Assembly: GCF_028561565.1 (NCBI RefSeq)
Contig: NZ_JAQQTE010000023.1
Coordinates: 62,001-126,000 of the forward strand
Source: Gilvibacter sediminis
GTDB taxonomy: Bacteria > Bacteroidota > Bacteroidia > Flavobacteriales > Flavobacteriaceae
Direction: 5' to 3'
Length of the DNA: 64,000 bases
A model generated the notes under the pieces. The model had not been told where the DNA came from. It was given only the letters and a program-made list of their open reading frames with translations, and made no database searches. A program made the translations under genes and the position numbers. Positions 17,625 through 27,003 of this stretch are shown here, piece after piece (position 1 is the first letter of the stretch; each line of letters begins with the position of its first letter).

Positions 17625-18948
17625 TTAAAACAAATAATAACGACAACCCATAGATAAATGCCGGTGCCGCCAATCGCATTGAGGAGTGATTAATGGTCAA
17701 AAACCAAAAGATGAACAGTGCTATCAAATATGGATTGTGCCGTTGCCTAAACCAATAGAACAGCGGGGTCAAAAACAGTAACATTAGCGCTCCAAGTCCT
17801 AGAACTCCGTGTTCAGAAAGCAAACGACTCACCTCATTATGCGTCGCGGCCAAGGTACCCGATTGCTCAAAACGGTATTCCTTGATCTTGCCTACTCCAA
17901 TCCCAGTCAAAGGTTCTTCAAAAAAGGCTTCAAGCTCACTGCTTATGAGTTCCGATCGTCCTGTGGTAATGTCTTGTTTTAGGCGTCCAGCGGCATCTCG
18001 GTTGGTGTATCTGTAGTCTATAAGTCCTGTGGTCTGAATGGAGGTAAAAAGCCAGGTAAAAATCAGTCCGACCACAACGATACCCAACTTGGGCAACATA
18101 TTAGCCTTAGTCTTGGTGTTGGAGGTAATATATAGAAACAAAATAAAGAAGACTGCACAAATTCCAGCGGTGATCACTCCTCCCCTAGAAAAGGTCACAA
18201 TCGCCCTATAACTCATAAAGAAAAGTAAAACCAAATCGACAATATTTACAATTCGATCTTTAATGGTGAATAAGCGGGTGATCAAAATGAACATGCCCAG
18301 ACCTAGAATTGTCGCTACTTGATTCGGACCAAACCCACCAGAGGTTTCAAAATTGGATTGTGTTCCAGACAAAGCATCTCGTATACTCGGGGTAAAAACA
18401 TAGAGAAATACCATGGTAGTTACAATGGGCAACAACATGACCATTAGGATCTGTTGCAATTGTTCTCGTTGGACTTTCCTGAAATACATATAGATAGCGG
18501 CCACGCCCAAACAGAAAGGACCGCTCAAATTAAAGATCACTGCCGTTCTAAAGTTGGTCTCATAGTTCAAGTTGATGGCAGAGAAAACAATTCCCGGGAC
18601 CAAAATAAACAGATAGGTCCAAAACGGTAAGGACTTCAGTGAAGTCCCCCTGTAAAACATACCCAGCAGTAGAAAAAAGATCACGGCATACTTACCAGTC
18701 TCATAGAAAAGTGCTCCTCCAGTCATCCTAAAGAACACCTCAGCCCCTGTAAAATAGGCCGCCGCAAAGAGTACCTCATTGTTCTTATTGCCTTTAGCGA
18801 GGACATAAAAAGTGAAAATAGCGAAACTCCCAAGTAAGAAAATAGTGGAACTCGGCCTAAAGAAATAAACCGCAAAGGCCATACCGATATGCAGCAAAAG
18901 CAGCTGTATATAGGTAAACTTCCGTATAGGCTTAGTAGGTTTTGCCAT
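17572..18948 (-). CDS. O-antigen ligase/polymerase (Wzy-like) family membrane protein
   Basis: The 458-residue protein has about eleven transmembrane segments and one large periplasmic loop. In that loop lie FSRGGVI and, further on, LTGIGVGKIKEY and THNEVSRLLSEHGVLGLG, the pattern of the O-antigen ligase/Wzy (Wzy_C) family, including the conserved His in HNE. It probably polymerises repeat units or transfers chains on the periplasmic side. Its charged C-terminus (KKKPRLHRQPPAQ) is encoded in the 53-base overlap with the next gene. The start overlaps the upstream glycosyltransferase by 17 bases. Confidence 0.88.
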   Translation of the reverse strand: MAKPTKPIRKFTYIQLLLLHIGMAFAVYFFRPSSTIFLLGSFAIFTFYVLAKGNKNNEVLFAAAYFTGAEVFFRMTGGALFYETGKYAVIFFLLLGMFYRGTSLKSLPFWTYLFILVPGIVFSAINLNYETNFRTAVIFNLSGPFCLGVAAIYMYFRKVQREQLQQILMVMLLPIVTTMVFLYVFTPSIRDALSGTQSNFETSGGFGPNQVATILGLGMFILITRLFTIKDRIVNIVDLVLLFFMSYRAIVTFSRGGVITAGICAVFFILFLYITSNTKTKANMLPKLGIVVVGLIFTWLFTSIQTTGLIDYRYTNRDAAGRLKQDITTGRSELISSELEAFFEEPLTGIGVGKIKEYRFEQSGTLAATHNEVSRLLSEHGVLGLGALMLLFLTPLFYWFRQRHNPYLIALFIFWFLTINHSSMRLAAPAFIYGLSLLFVLNEKKKPRLHRQPPAQLR

Positions 18949-20005
18949 AGACTGCGAGCAATTTAGGAATAATAGTCTGTATGGAATAGCGCTTAGCTAT
19001 CTGCTTTTTAAAGTCTTGGGCTTTTTTCTTGCTTTCCTCTTTTTGCTTAAGTGCTTTGACTAAAGCGTTTGCCAAAGCCGCAGGGTCAGAAGCAGGGACG
19101 GTATAGCCAGCAGAGCCGACAAGCTCCTCGCATTGACCAACTCTTGTACAAACCACAGGCAGGTCCATAGCAGCATACTCTAAAACAGCCATAGGAAGGC
19201 CTTCTGATTGAGACGAAAGTAAGCCGACATCACAAGCCTTCATATAACCATTGACATCTTGTTGAGAGCCGTGAAGATGAACGGCCGTTGAAATTTCCAG
19301 GGATTCAATTAAAGCAAGAACTTCTTGATAATAAGGATCCTGCCAATTCATTCCCAATAAATGTAAGCTGACCTCAGGCAGTGTTTTACGGACCTCAGCC
19401 AATGCCCTTAATGCATTGGAGTGATCTTTCTGCGGACGGAAATTAGCCATCTGTAAAATACGATAGCCAGTGGTTCCAGGGAGTTCAACAGCTTCAATAC
19501 GATCGGCATCAAGCATAGGCACTGCATTTTCCAAATAGAGAACCTGCTCCGCTTTTAAAAATTCCTTAGCCCAATCAGCCAATTTCTGATTTACTGCAAG
19601 AACGGTATTAAATCTGTTTGAACACCAAGCTAAAACCTTAAGCGGGCGTTGCTCTAGAGTCTCACTATTACCGTAGTGATCGTGCCAGATCAATTGGCAT
19701 CGACCTAAAAAAAGCACCGCCAAGCGGGCTGTAAAAAAAGAGGTCGCGTGGGCGTGGATCACGTCAATCTTATTCCGCTTACAAAACCGGATCAATCGCA
19801 TTAGCGCAAGGAGGTCTGCTGCGCTGCGCTTCTTTAAAAACAGATAGCCCACTTCTGAGTCAAGTTGCGCTTTGAGCTTGCCCTCAGCCCGAGTTGAGCA
19901 TAAAAAAGAGGCCTCCACCGCTCCAAGTAAAGCATTCGCATAGCTAACCGCCACGCGTTCCGCCCCACCGGGGTTCAAGGAATCTATGAGTTGAAGTACT
20001 CTCAT
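18932..20005 (-). CDS. Glycosyltransferase family 4
   Basis: The 357-residue GT-B enzyme opens with VLQLIDSLNPGGAERVA, the classic GT4 glycine-rich loop. IHAHATSFFTARLA follows in the acceptor domain, and the donor domain carries YRILQMANFRPQKDH and EYAAMDLPVVCTRVG. It is a retaining enzyme working on the cytoplasmic face. Start and stop overlap the neighbours by a few bases (ATGA-type with the gene upstream), which points to translational coupling. Confidence 0.92.
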   Translation of the reverse strand: MRVLQLIDSLNPGGAERVAVSYANALLGAVEASFLCSTRAEGKLKAQLDSEVGYLFLKKRSAADLLALMRLIRFCKRNKIDVIHAHATSFFTARLAVLFLGRCQLIWHDHYGNSETLEQRPLKVLAWCSNRFNTVLAVNQKLADWAKEFLKAEQVLYLENAVPMLDADRIEAVELPGTTGYRILQMANFRPQKDHSNALRALAEVRKTLPEVSLHLLGMNWQDPYYQEVLALIESLEISTAVHLHGSQQDVNGYMKACDVGLLSSQSEGLPMAVLEYAAMDLPVVCTRVGQCEELVGSAGYTVPASDPAALANALVKALKQKEESKKKAQDFKKQIAKRYSIQTIIPKLLAVYGKTY

Positions 20006-21111
20006 GATTCCAATAATTTGTGAATTTCGCTTCTAAAACGATCCATGGTATATTGTTGCGACCATTTTACGGCTGCTGATGCCATATTGGACAATCTTCT
20101 GGGCCTGGTGAGCATTGCCGCAATGGTCTCGGCGTCGGTTTCAAAGTCTAGAAGTAAGCCACGCTTGCCTTGATCTAACATCCAAGGAACGCAAGAGACC
20201 GGGCTTGCCAAAGGAATTGCTCCCCAAAACATGGCCTCGGCTACTGCCTTGGGCCAGCCTTCGGACTGGGACGCTAGAATAGAAAAATGCGCCTTTTTTA
20301 ATGCTTCACGAACTACTTCAGCGGGTTGATTGCCTTTCAATATAACGCGATCACCAAGCTCTAAAGCTGAGATCTGTCGTTCCAGCTTTGGGCGCTCTGC
20401 CCCTTCTCCGTAGACATCTAAATTCGCATCTACTCCTAGGTCTTTGAGTTCCCTTATCAGTTTAACGGCGTAATCCACGCGCTTATTCGGGCTTAAGGTT
20501 CCCAAATAAACCATCTTCACGGCTCCGCTATAATCACGAGGCGCAACCTCTTGCTTCTCTGATTCCCAATAGGTCGCAGTAAAGAAGGGCTTAATATTTT
20601 TAGTTTGATCAGGCCAGTCGCCATAAACCAAAACTTGCATATTTCGAGTCAAGAAGGTATTGCTCAACAACCGCTTTTGAACTCGATAACTAAACGGTTG
20701 GGCGGCCTTAGGAGACCAATTTCCGGCATATTTGGCCGTTTTCTTTTTCCAGGGAAACAGTATTTGCATCCAGCAACCAAAAAGACTAATGGTACCAGGC
20801 GGTCTTAGGTGAATATGATCTGCCTTAGCCATAGCAATCAAAAGTTTGATCTTAGTCACAGGAATACCCCAAACTGCGTTTAAGAGCCCCGAAAAGGATC
20901 CGAAGTACAAAGCAGGTACAGAGACTATCTTGATATCTTGCCGCGCAAAGGCCTTAGTCAATAACTGCTTTGGGTATTTTGTCGGTGCTAGTATGGTTAC
21001 CTCATCGGCCTTTTCAAACCACAGGTCCAACTCAGCCACCATGGGCGCGTAGGCCACTAGAACGTCCTTCTTTTTGAGTATGGGTGCGGCACTGACAACG
21101 AGCAGTTTCAT
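20002..21111 (-). CDS. Glycosyltransferase family 4
   Basis: The 369-residue product has a GT-B fold. Its N-terminal half is atypical (KLLVVSAAPILKKKD, no GGAE loop). The donor domain is typical: VYLGTLSPNKRVDYAV, LDVYGEGAERPKLE and EAMFWGAIPLASP. The donor sugar is unknown. It overlaps both neighbours by 4 bases. Confidence 0.9.
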   Translation of the reverse strand: MKLLVVSAAPILKKKDVLVAYAPMVAELDLWFEKADEVTILAPTKYPKQLLTKAFARQDIKIVSVPALYFGSFSGLLNAVWGIPVTKIKLLIAMAKADHIHLRPPGTISLFGCWMQILFPWKKKTAKYAGNWSPKAAQPFSYRVQKRLLSNTFLTRNMQVLVYGDWPDQTKNIKPFFTATYWESEKQEVAPRDYSGAVKMVYLGTLSPNKRVDYAVKLIRELKDLGVDANLDVYGEGAERPKLERQISALELGDRVILKGNQPAEVVREALKKAHFSILASQSEGWPKAVAEAMFWGAIPLASPVSCVPWMLDQGKRGLLLDFETDAETIAAMLTRPRRLSNMASAAVKWSQQYTMDRFRSEIHKLLES

Positions 21112-21665
21112 TGAATATAAGCGCTAGAATTATTATCACTGATCTTCTTAGCTGGTACTCCGGCCACGGTAGTTCCTGCTGCAACTGCCTGAGTCACCAG
21201 GGAACAAGCTGCGATCACCGCATCGTTTCCTATGGCGATATTCCCCGCTACTACGGCATTGGCACCAATATAGACGCGATCGCCTATGGTTGGTACGCCT
21301 CTATCCGTTCCACGACCACTAACTCCAACGGTAACACCTTGTGAAATGTTGCAATCTTCACCGATCACGGCATTGGCATTGATGATGATTCCACCAAAAT
21401 GTCCAATATAACAGCTACGGCCAATGGACGCACTGTAGGGCAGTGAAATTCCAGCAATGATCTCAATATACTTTTGCCAAAACAGCCCAAAGAACAAGAA
21501 AATACGTTTCATGAATCCGGGTAGTTTAGAGCGGTAGATCTTATTGTTGATCCGGTAGACCAAAAGCGCCCAAAGCCCTTGTTGGGTGAGTAGTAGGATC
21601 AAGCCATTCCTATTGGAATAGCGTTTGTATTTTTTAATATCTGATGCGAATCTACCCATAAACAC
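21108..21665 (-). CDS. Hexapeptide-repeat acyltransferase (serine acetyltransferase-like)
   Basis: The 185-residue product has an N-terminal helical part (about 1-70) and then a left-handed beta helix of hexapeptide repeats: YIGHFGGIIINANAVIG, CNISQGVTVG, IGDRVYIGANAVVAGNIAIG. It resembles CysE/EpsC-type O-acetyltransferases; His in YIGHFGG is a likely active-site residue. Within this locus it more probably O-acetylates a sugar, perhaps the sialic acid made by the nearby genes, than serine, but the acceptor cannot be read. It is coupled to its neighbours by 1- and 4-base overlaps. Confidence 0.85.
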   Translation of the reverse strand: MFMGRFASDIKKYKRYSNRNGLILLLTQQGLWALLVYRINNKIYRSKLPGFMKRIFLFFGLFWQKYIEIIAGISLPYSASIGRSCYIGHFGGIIINANAVIGEDCNISQGVTVGVSGRGTDRGVPTIGDRVYIGANAVVAGNIAIGNDAVIAACSLVTQAVAAGTTVAGVPAKKISDNNSSAYIQ

Positions 21666-22804
21666 TATTGTATAGAACGATAAAATGCAACATTTTGTGC
21701 AGTGACCTTTTGTAGATCGAAGCGCTCTTTTACCGCTTGCCGTGCGCGCTTGCCTAGAGTTTCTGCCTGCTCAGGATGATTCAAAACCCATCGGATCTTA
21801 TCGGCAATGTCTTCTGGTTGGTATACATCCACCAACAAACCGTCTTCTTGATGTTTTATAGTCTCAGGGCCTGGACCGTATTGAGAAAAGATCACCGGCT
21901 TCTCCAATAACATGGCCTCTAAAGATACCAAACCTTGGGTTTCCATATGTGAGGGAAATACGCAAACTGCTGCCTGGGAATAGTGTGCATCCAAAATATC
22001 TCTAGAAACCGCACCCTTGAAATGAATGCGTTCAAAAGGAGCCTCTGCAAGTTCTTTTTGAATGGTTTCTATATAAGAACGTCCGTCCGGATAAAACCAA
22101 TCTCTGCCGTAAAGCTCCAAGCGCAATGATGGAAACTCTGGAGCAATAATAGAAAACGCCTGAATAAGCTCTCGAACGCCTTTTTTCTCACAAACGGTTC
22201 CGGCAAATAAAATCAGGTTTGGATCAATTGAAGTCTCTGTTAAGGCGACATCTGTTTGCAATGGATAGGGTATCAACGCCATCGCTGCATTGTGATAACT
22301 CAAGTATTTCCCAGTATGAGCGCGAACGTAGTTGGTGCCAGCGATAAAAGCATCTGCCTTGGCAAAGGAACGTTTCTCCAACAAACCTTTGCGCCAATTG
22401 ATCCCACGACGTTCTGCCTCCGCAAAGAAGTGATGGCCGCCGTGCAAACGAATGACCTTTTTAGCCTTATGCGAATTGCTGATCAAAGCCAGTCCCAATT
22501 CTGCAGATTCAATAATGTCTATACGTTGCTGTTTGTTGAGCTTTCTCAACTTTTGATTCATGGCCCATGCGTTGTACATGAAATTTGGACCGGGCAACGG
22601 ATTCTTTTTAAGTCGATACAGTTTTACGCCTTGGTCCTCGATCTGTTCTTCATGACTTTTAACACCAGGCCCTACTACACTTACCTTGTGTCCCGCAGCC
22701 ACTAAAGAACGTCCTAGAGTTTGGATAAAAGTACCCACACCACCAGAAGCCCAAAGGGGATATTCGGCAGAGAGAAATACGATATGTAAAGGAGCATCAG
22801 CCAT
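21665..22804 (-). CDS. Glycosyltransferase family 4
   Basis: The 379-residue product is a GT-B enzyme. The N-terminus FLSAEYPLWASGGVGTFIQ and RLHGGHHFFAEAERRG belong to the acceptor side; the donor side has ILFAGTVCEKKGVRELI, RLELYGRDW and EAMLLEKPVIFSQYGPGPE. The long start region resembles glycogen-synthase-like GT4 members. It lies directly after the unrecognised 456-residue gene and overlaps it by 8 bases. Confidence 0.92.
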   Translation of the reverse strand: MADAPLHIVFLSAEYPLWASGGVGTFIQTLGRSLVAAGHKVSVVGPGVKSHEEQIEDQGVKLYRLKKNPLPGPNFMYNAWAMNQKLRKLNKQQRIDIIESAELGLALISNSHKAKKVIRLHGGHHFFAEAERRGINWRKGLLEKRSFAKADAFIAGTNYVRAHTGKYLSYHNAAMALIPYPLQTDVALTETSIDPNLILFAGTVCEKKGVRELIQAFSIIAPEFPSLRLELYGRDWFYPDGRSYIETIQKELAEAPFERIHFKGAVSRDILDAHYSQAAVCVFPSHMETQGLVSLEAMLLEKPVIFSQYGPGPETIKHQEDGLLVDVYQPEDIADKIRWVLNHPEQAETLGKRARQAVKERFDLQKVTAQNVAFYRSIQ

Positions 22805-24167
22805 TGATTAAGGCTTCGTAAATTCTATCGGAAGCCGCTGTGTCTTCAATCACAATATCCATCCAATCCCCAATCTTGGATTTTCTTCTCGGGATGGACT
22901 GCAACAACTCCGGCAGGCTTTCTGGAGATTCCCACCAAAAAACAGCAGCAGGATCTGGCATACTTTTAAAATGCTCAAAATTATAGATCATATTCACCGA
23001 CCAGCCTGTAGCCTTTGGAGGATCGTAATTGATATAAATACAAGGCTTGCCAAACATACCAAAATCAAAGGCCATGGTAGAGCCCAGATTGACCACCATA
23101 TCTGAATAATGGGCAACACTGACCAATAGTTTCACATCGTCCTGAGTTGGATAAACCGCAGACCAAACATTGCTGTTGAAGTTCCAAAGCGGCGGTGCTT
23201 CTATGATCAATCCTTCAAACTTGGCTACGACATCATCATAGCGTCCAGAGACATCGACCGGACAGCGGCGGAACAAGATCTGATACTTTGATTCCAATCC
23301 AGATTCCTGAAGTTGGGCAGCAAAATCATGCAAATAAGTTGGGTCATAAGGCGAGGTGTACTCGTCATCGCCACTAAAGCAGATGATCTTTTTAGCTGGA
23401 TCCAATCGATACTGCTCATAGAAAACCTCTTTTGGGATGATGTTCTTCGGGTCTTTATAGGCTTCAAACTGCGGCGTTCCAGTGGTTTTAATCTGCTCTG
23501 GGTCAAGCTCTGGATAAAAAGCCAATAGCTGTTCTTTCATATAGGCAGACCAAACCAAATAAATATCTGCCTGTAAGGCCAAACGCGCCTTCGGAATATT
23601 GTCCCAAGAGTAGATCACTGTAGCGGTCTTTAGGCCTAAATCTTGAGCGGCGGCAAAGATCGGTGGCGCTTTTAAGGCACGTTGGTGGGTACAAAACAGC
23701 GTTTGTGCATTTAGCGCAGCCAATTGCGCACTCACCTCTTGATAAATTGGATTACTTCGGATTTCACTCTGGTAACGCTTCTCCAATTTCAACACCGCCT
23801 TGTAGTTGCTGTAAAAATTCCCCATAAAGGTCACAAAGCCATAAAACAGCTTTTGCTTGAATCCTTTTCTGGGTTTGTTCCACAAATGCATGATGGTGGA
23901 ATTCTCAGTGCGCTCGGTGTTGAGCTTCAAACGGCAATAATGGATCAGCTCTCGGTAATATTTTTCTTTGATAGATTCGCTGTAGGCGGGAATCTCGTGA
24001 TCTGAAGTGAAGCTGAGTTCGGATTTAAGTCGGTCTAAAGTATCTGGATCAAAATTGTGATAGAGGTGCAAATTCGCCTTCCGGTTCTTAAACACATCAG
24101 CATACAAATAATTCCTGATCCCAACCCCGTCAGGCACAAAGAGTACAATATCCTCAGGTTTACTCAT
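22797..24167 (-). CDS. Uncharacterised glycan-synthesis protein, possible GT-B glycosyltransferase
   Basis: The 456-residue product starts at the ATG at 24167 inside the 3' end of neuC; the frame open further upstream is only overlap. I do not recognise a named family. The C-terminal half contains FSGDDEYTSPYDP and, more tellingly, DMVVNLGSTMAFDFGMFG followed by KPCIYINYDPP. This nucleotide-site-like arrangement is reminiscent of capsule and CDP-glycerol/sialyl-type transferases. There is no signal peptide or membrane helix. Its place right after neuA-neuB-neuC makes a CMP-sialic-acid-using transferase a reasonable but unproven guess. Confidence 0.7.
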   Translation of the reverse strand: MSKPEDIVLFVPDGVGIRNYLYADVFKNRKANLHLYHNFDPDTLDRLKSELSFTSDHEIPAYSESIKEKYYRELIHYCRLKLNTERTENSTIMHLWNKPRKGFKQKLFYGFVTFMGNFYSNYKAVLKLEKRYQSEIRSNPIYQEVSAQLAALNAQTLFCTHQRALKAPPIFAAAQDLGLKTATVIYSWDNIPKARLALQADIYLVWSAYMKEQLLAFYPELDPEQIKTTGTPQFEAYKDPKNIIPKEVFYEQYRLDPAKKIICFSGDDEYTSPYDPTYLHDFAAQLQESGLESKYQILFRRCPVDVSGRYDDVVAKFEGLIIEAPPLWNFNSNVWSAVYPTQDDVKLLVSVAHYSDMVVNLGSTMAFDFGMFGKPCIYINYDPPKATGWSVNMIYNFEHFKSMPDPAAVFWWESPESLPELLQSIPRRKSKIGDWMDIVIEDTAASDRIYEALING

Positions 24168-25290
24168 GAGTATCTTTAAACTGTTTTTGATGGTCAATGT
24201 CCCAAAGAGCAACGGTTTCCAAGCTTTTTATAAAAAGATCGTGGGATTGCCCGTTTCCAAAAACGGGTTTGCTTTCTTGAATCTGCGGTAGCGGTCCGGC
24301 CAAAGCTTTAGCAATAGCCTCGATCTCATAAGGCAGATCAATGATATGATCGTGTTCTGCGCGGTTGAGCTGTCTTGTCCCTACATTTAAGGTTGGAACG
24401 CCGTAATAAGGCGCCTCGCGTATCCCCGCACTAGAATTCCCGATAATAAAATCGGCATGCTTCAGCAGGGTCAAAAAGTATTCAAAACGAATCGATGGAA
24501 AGACTCTAAAATTAGATCGGCCTTCAAAAGCTTCATAGGCTTTTAAAATAGCAGTGCTTCCCAAATCGTTATTGGGGTAGATCACCACGAAGTTTTTATC
24601 GGCGGCCAATAGTCCTTCTACAAAGGCTTTGGCATAGGTGTGCATGGCTTCTGACTCTGTAGTCACCGGATGGAACAAAACAATTCCGTAGTCTTCATAA
24701 TCGATCTCATAATGCGATCGAACGGCTTCCATTCCAGGCAGACTCTCAGAAAACATAATATCAACATCTGGGGAACCGATCACAAAAATAGATTCCGCGA
24801 CCTCTCCCATTTGTTGCAAACGTTGTTGTGCTTTTCGATGAGAGACATAGTGAATATGACTCATCTTACTGGTCGCATGACGGATCAATTCGTCTATAGT
24901 TCCAGAGATCTCACCTCCTTCTATATGCGCCACAAGAATGTTGTTGAGTGAACCTACTATAGCTCCCGCCAAAGCTTCTACTCGATCTCCGTGTACCACG
25001 ATCAAATCCGGTTGAATGTCCTGAATATAGCTTGAAAAACCGGTGATGGTCTTGGCTAAAGTCAACTCCATGGTGGTCTCACTGGTATGATTCTCAAAGG
25101 CGTGAACGTGTTTAAAATTACAGCGCTCCACCTCAATCATAGTATAGCCATAGGTGTGCATCAAATGCATTCCGGTGACAAACAAATAGGCCTCAAAATC
25201 CTCATGTGCCTCAATTCGGGCGATCAAAGATTTGATCTTTCCAAAATCGGCACGCGTCCCGGTAAGAAAAACTATGCGTCGCTTTTCCAT
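24160..25290 (-). CDS. neuC: UDP-N-acetylglucosamine 2-epimerase (hydrolysing), NeuC-type
   Basis: The 376-residue enzyme has the UDP-GlcNAc 2-epimerase fold: FLTGTRADFGKIKSL at the start, VVHGDRVEALAGA, HIEGGEISGTIDELIRHA, SHIHYVSH and IGNSSAGIREAPYYGVP. The N-terminus and the GEISGTIDE segment match NeuC enzymes, which hydrolyse the nucleotide sugar to release ManNAc, rather than WecB. A GDP-linked substrate, as in legionaminic acid synthesis, cannot be excluded, but no legionaminate dehydratase or aminotransferase is nearby. Its start overlaps the neuB stop by one base. Confidence 0.9.
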   Translation of the reverse strand: MEKRRIVFLTGTRADFGKIKSLIARIEAHEDFEAYLFVTGMHLMHTYGYTMIEVERCNFKHVHAFENHTSETTMELTLAKTITGFSSYIQDIQPDLIVVHGDRVEALAGAIVGSLNNILVAHIEGGEISGTIDELIRHATSKMSHIHYVSHRKAQQRLQQMGEVAESIFVIGSPDVDIMFSESLPGMEAVRSHYEIDYEDYGIVLFHPVTTESEAMHTYAKAFVEGLLAADKNFVVIYPNNDLGSTAILKAYEAFEGRSNFRVFPSIRFEYFLTLLKHADFIIGNSSAGIREAPYYGVPTLNVGTRQLNRAEHDHIIDLPYEIEAIAKALAGPLPQIQESKPVFGNGQSHDLFIKSLETVALWDIDHQKQFKDTHE

Positions 25291-26336
25291 TAGGCCAAAT
25301 CAGATTTTTTAAGTTGAACGTCTGCAGGCAGATCTGTTGCTGCCCTGCGCGTCAAAACCTCATCGAACTGTTCTGCTAAGATCTCTCCAGTCCCTGGGCG
25401 TTTTACCCATACGTTGTCTTTGGTAAAGGCTTCTCCCTTTGCTACAGGAGCAATGGTACATACTGTGGCGAAGGCAAAATCAATGGTCACTTGCTCTTCT
25501 GCAGCAGGCTTTTTCTCACCTCCGCGCATTTGCCAAATTTCATGACTCCCTTCAATAAGCTCCTTACAAGCCTGCTGATCCATACTGCAAACTATGTCTG
25601 GGCCGGGGCGATCCATATGATCGGTAAAATGTCTTTCTAAAATGGAGCCTCCCAAAGCCACCGCCGCTAAACAAGCATTATTGTTCAGGGTGTGGTCAGA
25701 CAGGCCAAAAACCTTGTCTGGAAAAGCCTCGTGCAATTGGGTCATGGCGCCCAAGCGCACCAAATGCGTTGGTGTAGGATACAGATTGGTGGTGTGTAAT
25801 AGTGCAACTTCCACCCCGTACTTATCAAAAATAGCCACGGCTTTGGCTACATTTTCAATGGTATTCATGCCCGTGCTTAAGATCACTGGCTTGCCAAAAG
25901 AAGCAATATGTTCCAGTAGCGGATAGTTGTTGCATTCGCCACTTCCAATCTTAAAACCGGGAACATCAAATTTGATGAGTCTGTCCGCGGCAGCTCTTGA
26001 GAAAGGCGTTGAGATAAAGATCATCCCCTTGGATTCCACATAATTTTTTAGCGTGAGTTCATCCTCCTCATCCAAAGAACAACGATCCATGATCTCATAG
26101 ATGGAAACGTCTGCATTGCCCGGAATTACTTTTTTGGCAGCGCCGCTCATTTCATCGGCCACAATGTGAGTCTGGTGTTTTACAACCTCTGCTCCTGCAG
26201 CTGCAGCAGCATCTACCATGGCTTTGGCCACCTCAAGGGAACCTTCATGATTGATCCCGATCTCTGCGATCACTAAAGGTGGATGTTCAGGACCGATCTT
26301 TCTGCCGGCTATGGTTATTTCTGGTGCTTTAGGCAT
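25290..26336 (-). CDS. neuB: N-acetylneuraminate synthase family protein
   Basis: The 348-residue enzyme condenses ManNAc (or a related hexose) with phosphoenolpyruvate. The TIM barrel shows [58 protein letters not shown] and SDHTLNN. A C-terminal SAF antifreeze-like domain (about 285-345) begins near [19 protein letters not shown]. This is the normal two-domain layout. It sits between neuA and neuC with overlaps of 8 and 1 bases. Confidence 0.93.
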   Translation of the reverse strand: MPKAPEITIAGRKIGPEHPPLVIAEIGINHEGSLEVAKAMVDAAAAAGAEVVKHQTHIVADEMSGAAKKVIPGNADVSIYEIMDRCSLDEEDELTLKNYVESKGMIFISTPFSRAAADRLIKFDVPGFKIGSGECNNYPLLEHIASFGKPVILSTGMNTIENVAKAVAIFDKYGVEVALLHTTNLYPTPTHLVRLGAMTQLHEAFPDKVFGLSDHTLNNNACLAAVALGGSILERHFTDHMDRPGPDIVCSMDQQACKELIEGSHEIWQMRGGEKKPAAEEQVTIDFAFATVCTIAPVAKGEAFTKDNVWVKRPGTGEILAEQFDEVLTRRAATDLPADVQLKKSDLA

Positions 26337-27003
26337 AAGTTTTTAGTAAGAATTCGGCAAAATTGAGGTCTTCTGGGGTATCTATATCCGCATCGGCGAA
26401 TGGATGGTCACAGATCAAAACCGTTTGTTTAGGACCTAACAGCATTCCTTTTTTGAGCAGATCCGTGTGACTGACATAAAGCAAACCGTTCTCTCGATAC
26501 AAGGGCTCCATATCTTGGGAGCGCTGCCCCAAATGGTAGTTATAAGGCTCAAATTTGCCATCGGTTAGCTTCCCTAATTTTTTATCAAAGGTGGAGACAC
26601 ACATCAAGCTATCTCCCTGTTGGGAATTAATTGTTTCTATGGCGTCTTTCATCAACCCCTCTGGTCGCAATGGATTGGTAGCTTGCAGCAGAATGATCCA
26701 ATCTAAATCCATTGGAGCCGTCTGCACCAAATGTTGCAAGGCTGAAACCGTGGTCGCCGTATCAGAGGCTAGATCAGCCGGACGATCAATAACCGTCACG
26801 TTTTGGTTTTCACAATGTGCTTTAATCTCAGGACTGTCCGTAGTAACCAGTAAATGGCGAGCTAATTGTTTATGAGATTGAGCATAAGCAATGCTGTGAT
26901 CAATCAGAGCTTTGCCGCCAAAAGGGATCAGATTTTTACCCGGAATACGCTTAGAGCCACCCCGCGCCGGAATCACAAAAGCTGTTTTTGCCGGATCGAT
27001 CAT
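26329..27003 (-). CDS. neuA: Acylneuraminate cytidylyltransferase
   Basis: The 224-residue enzyme activates sialic acid with CTP to CMP-sialic acid. The signature [14 protein letters not shown] is at 13-26, followed by [12 protein letters not shown] and the metal-site region [15 protein letters not shown] near the end. The length fits single-domain bacterial CMP-NeuAc synthetases. It is the first of the three sialic-acid genes and begins directly after the stop of the glycosyltransferase upstream. Confidence 0.93.
   Translation of the reverse strand: MIDPAKTAFVIPARGGSKRIPGKNLIPFGGKALIDHSIAYAQSHKQLARHLLVTTDSPEIKAHCENQNVTVIDRPADLASDTATTVSALQHLVQTAPMDLDWIILLQATNPLRPEGLMKDAIETINSQQGDSLMCVSTFDKKLGKLTDGKFEPYNYHLGQRSQDMEPLYRENGLLYVSHTDLLKKGMLLGPKQTVLICDHPFADADIDTPEDLNFAEFLLKTYA

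Noticed and set aside
21111..21344. A + strand open frame with regular Ser/Asn-rich sequence
   Set aside because: It is the antisense shadow of the hexapeptide repeats of the acyltransferase gene.
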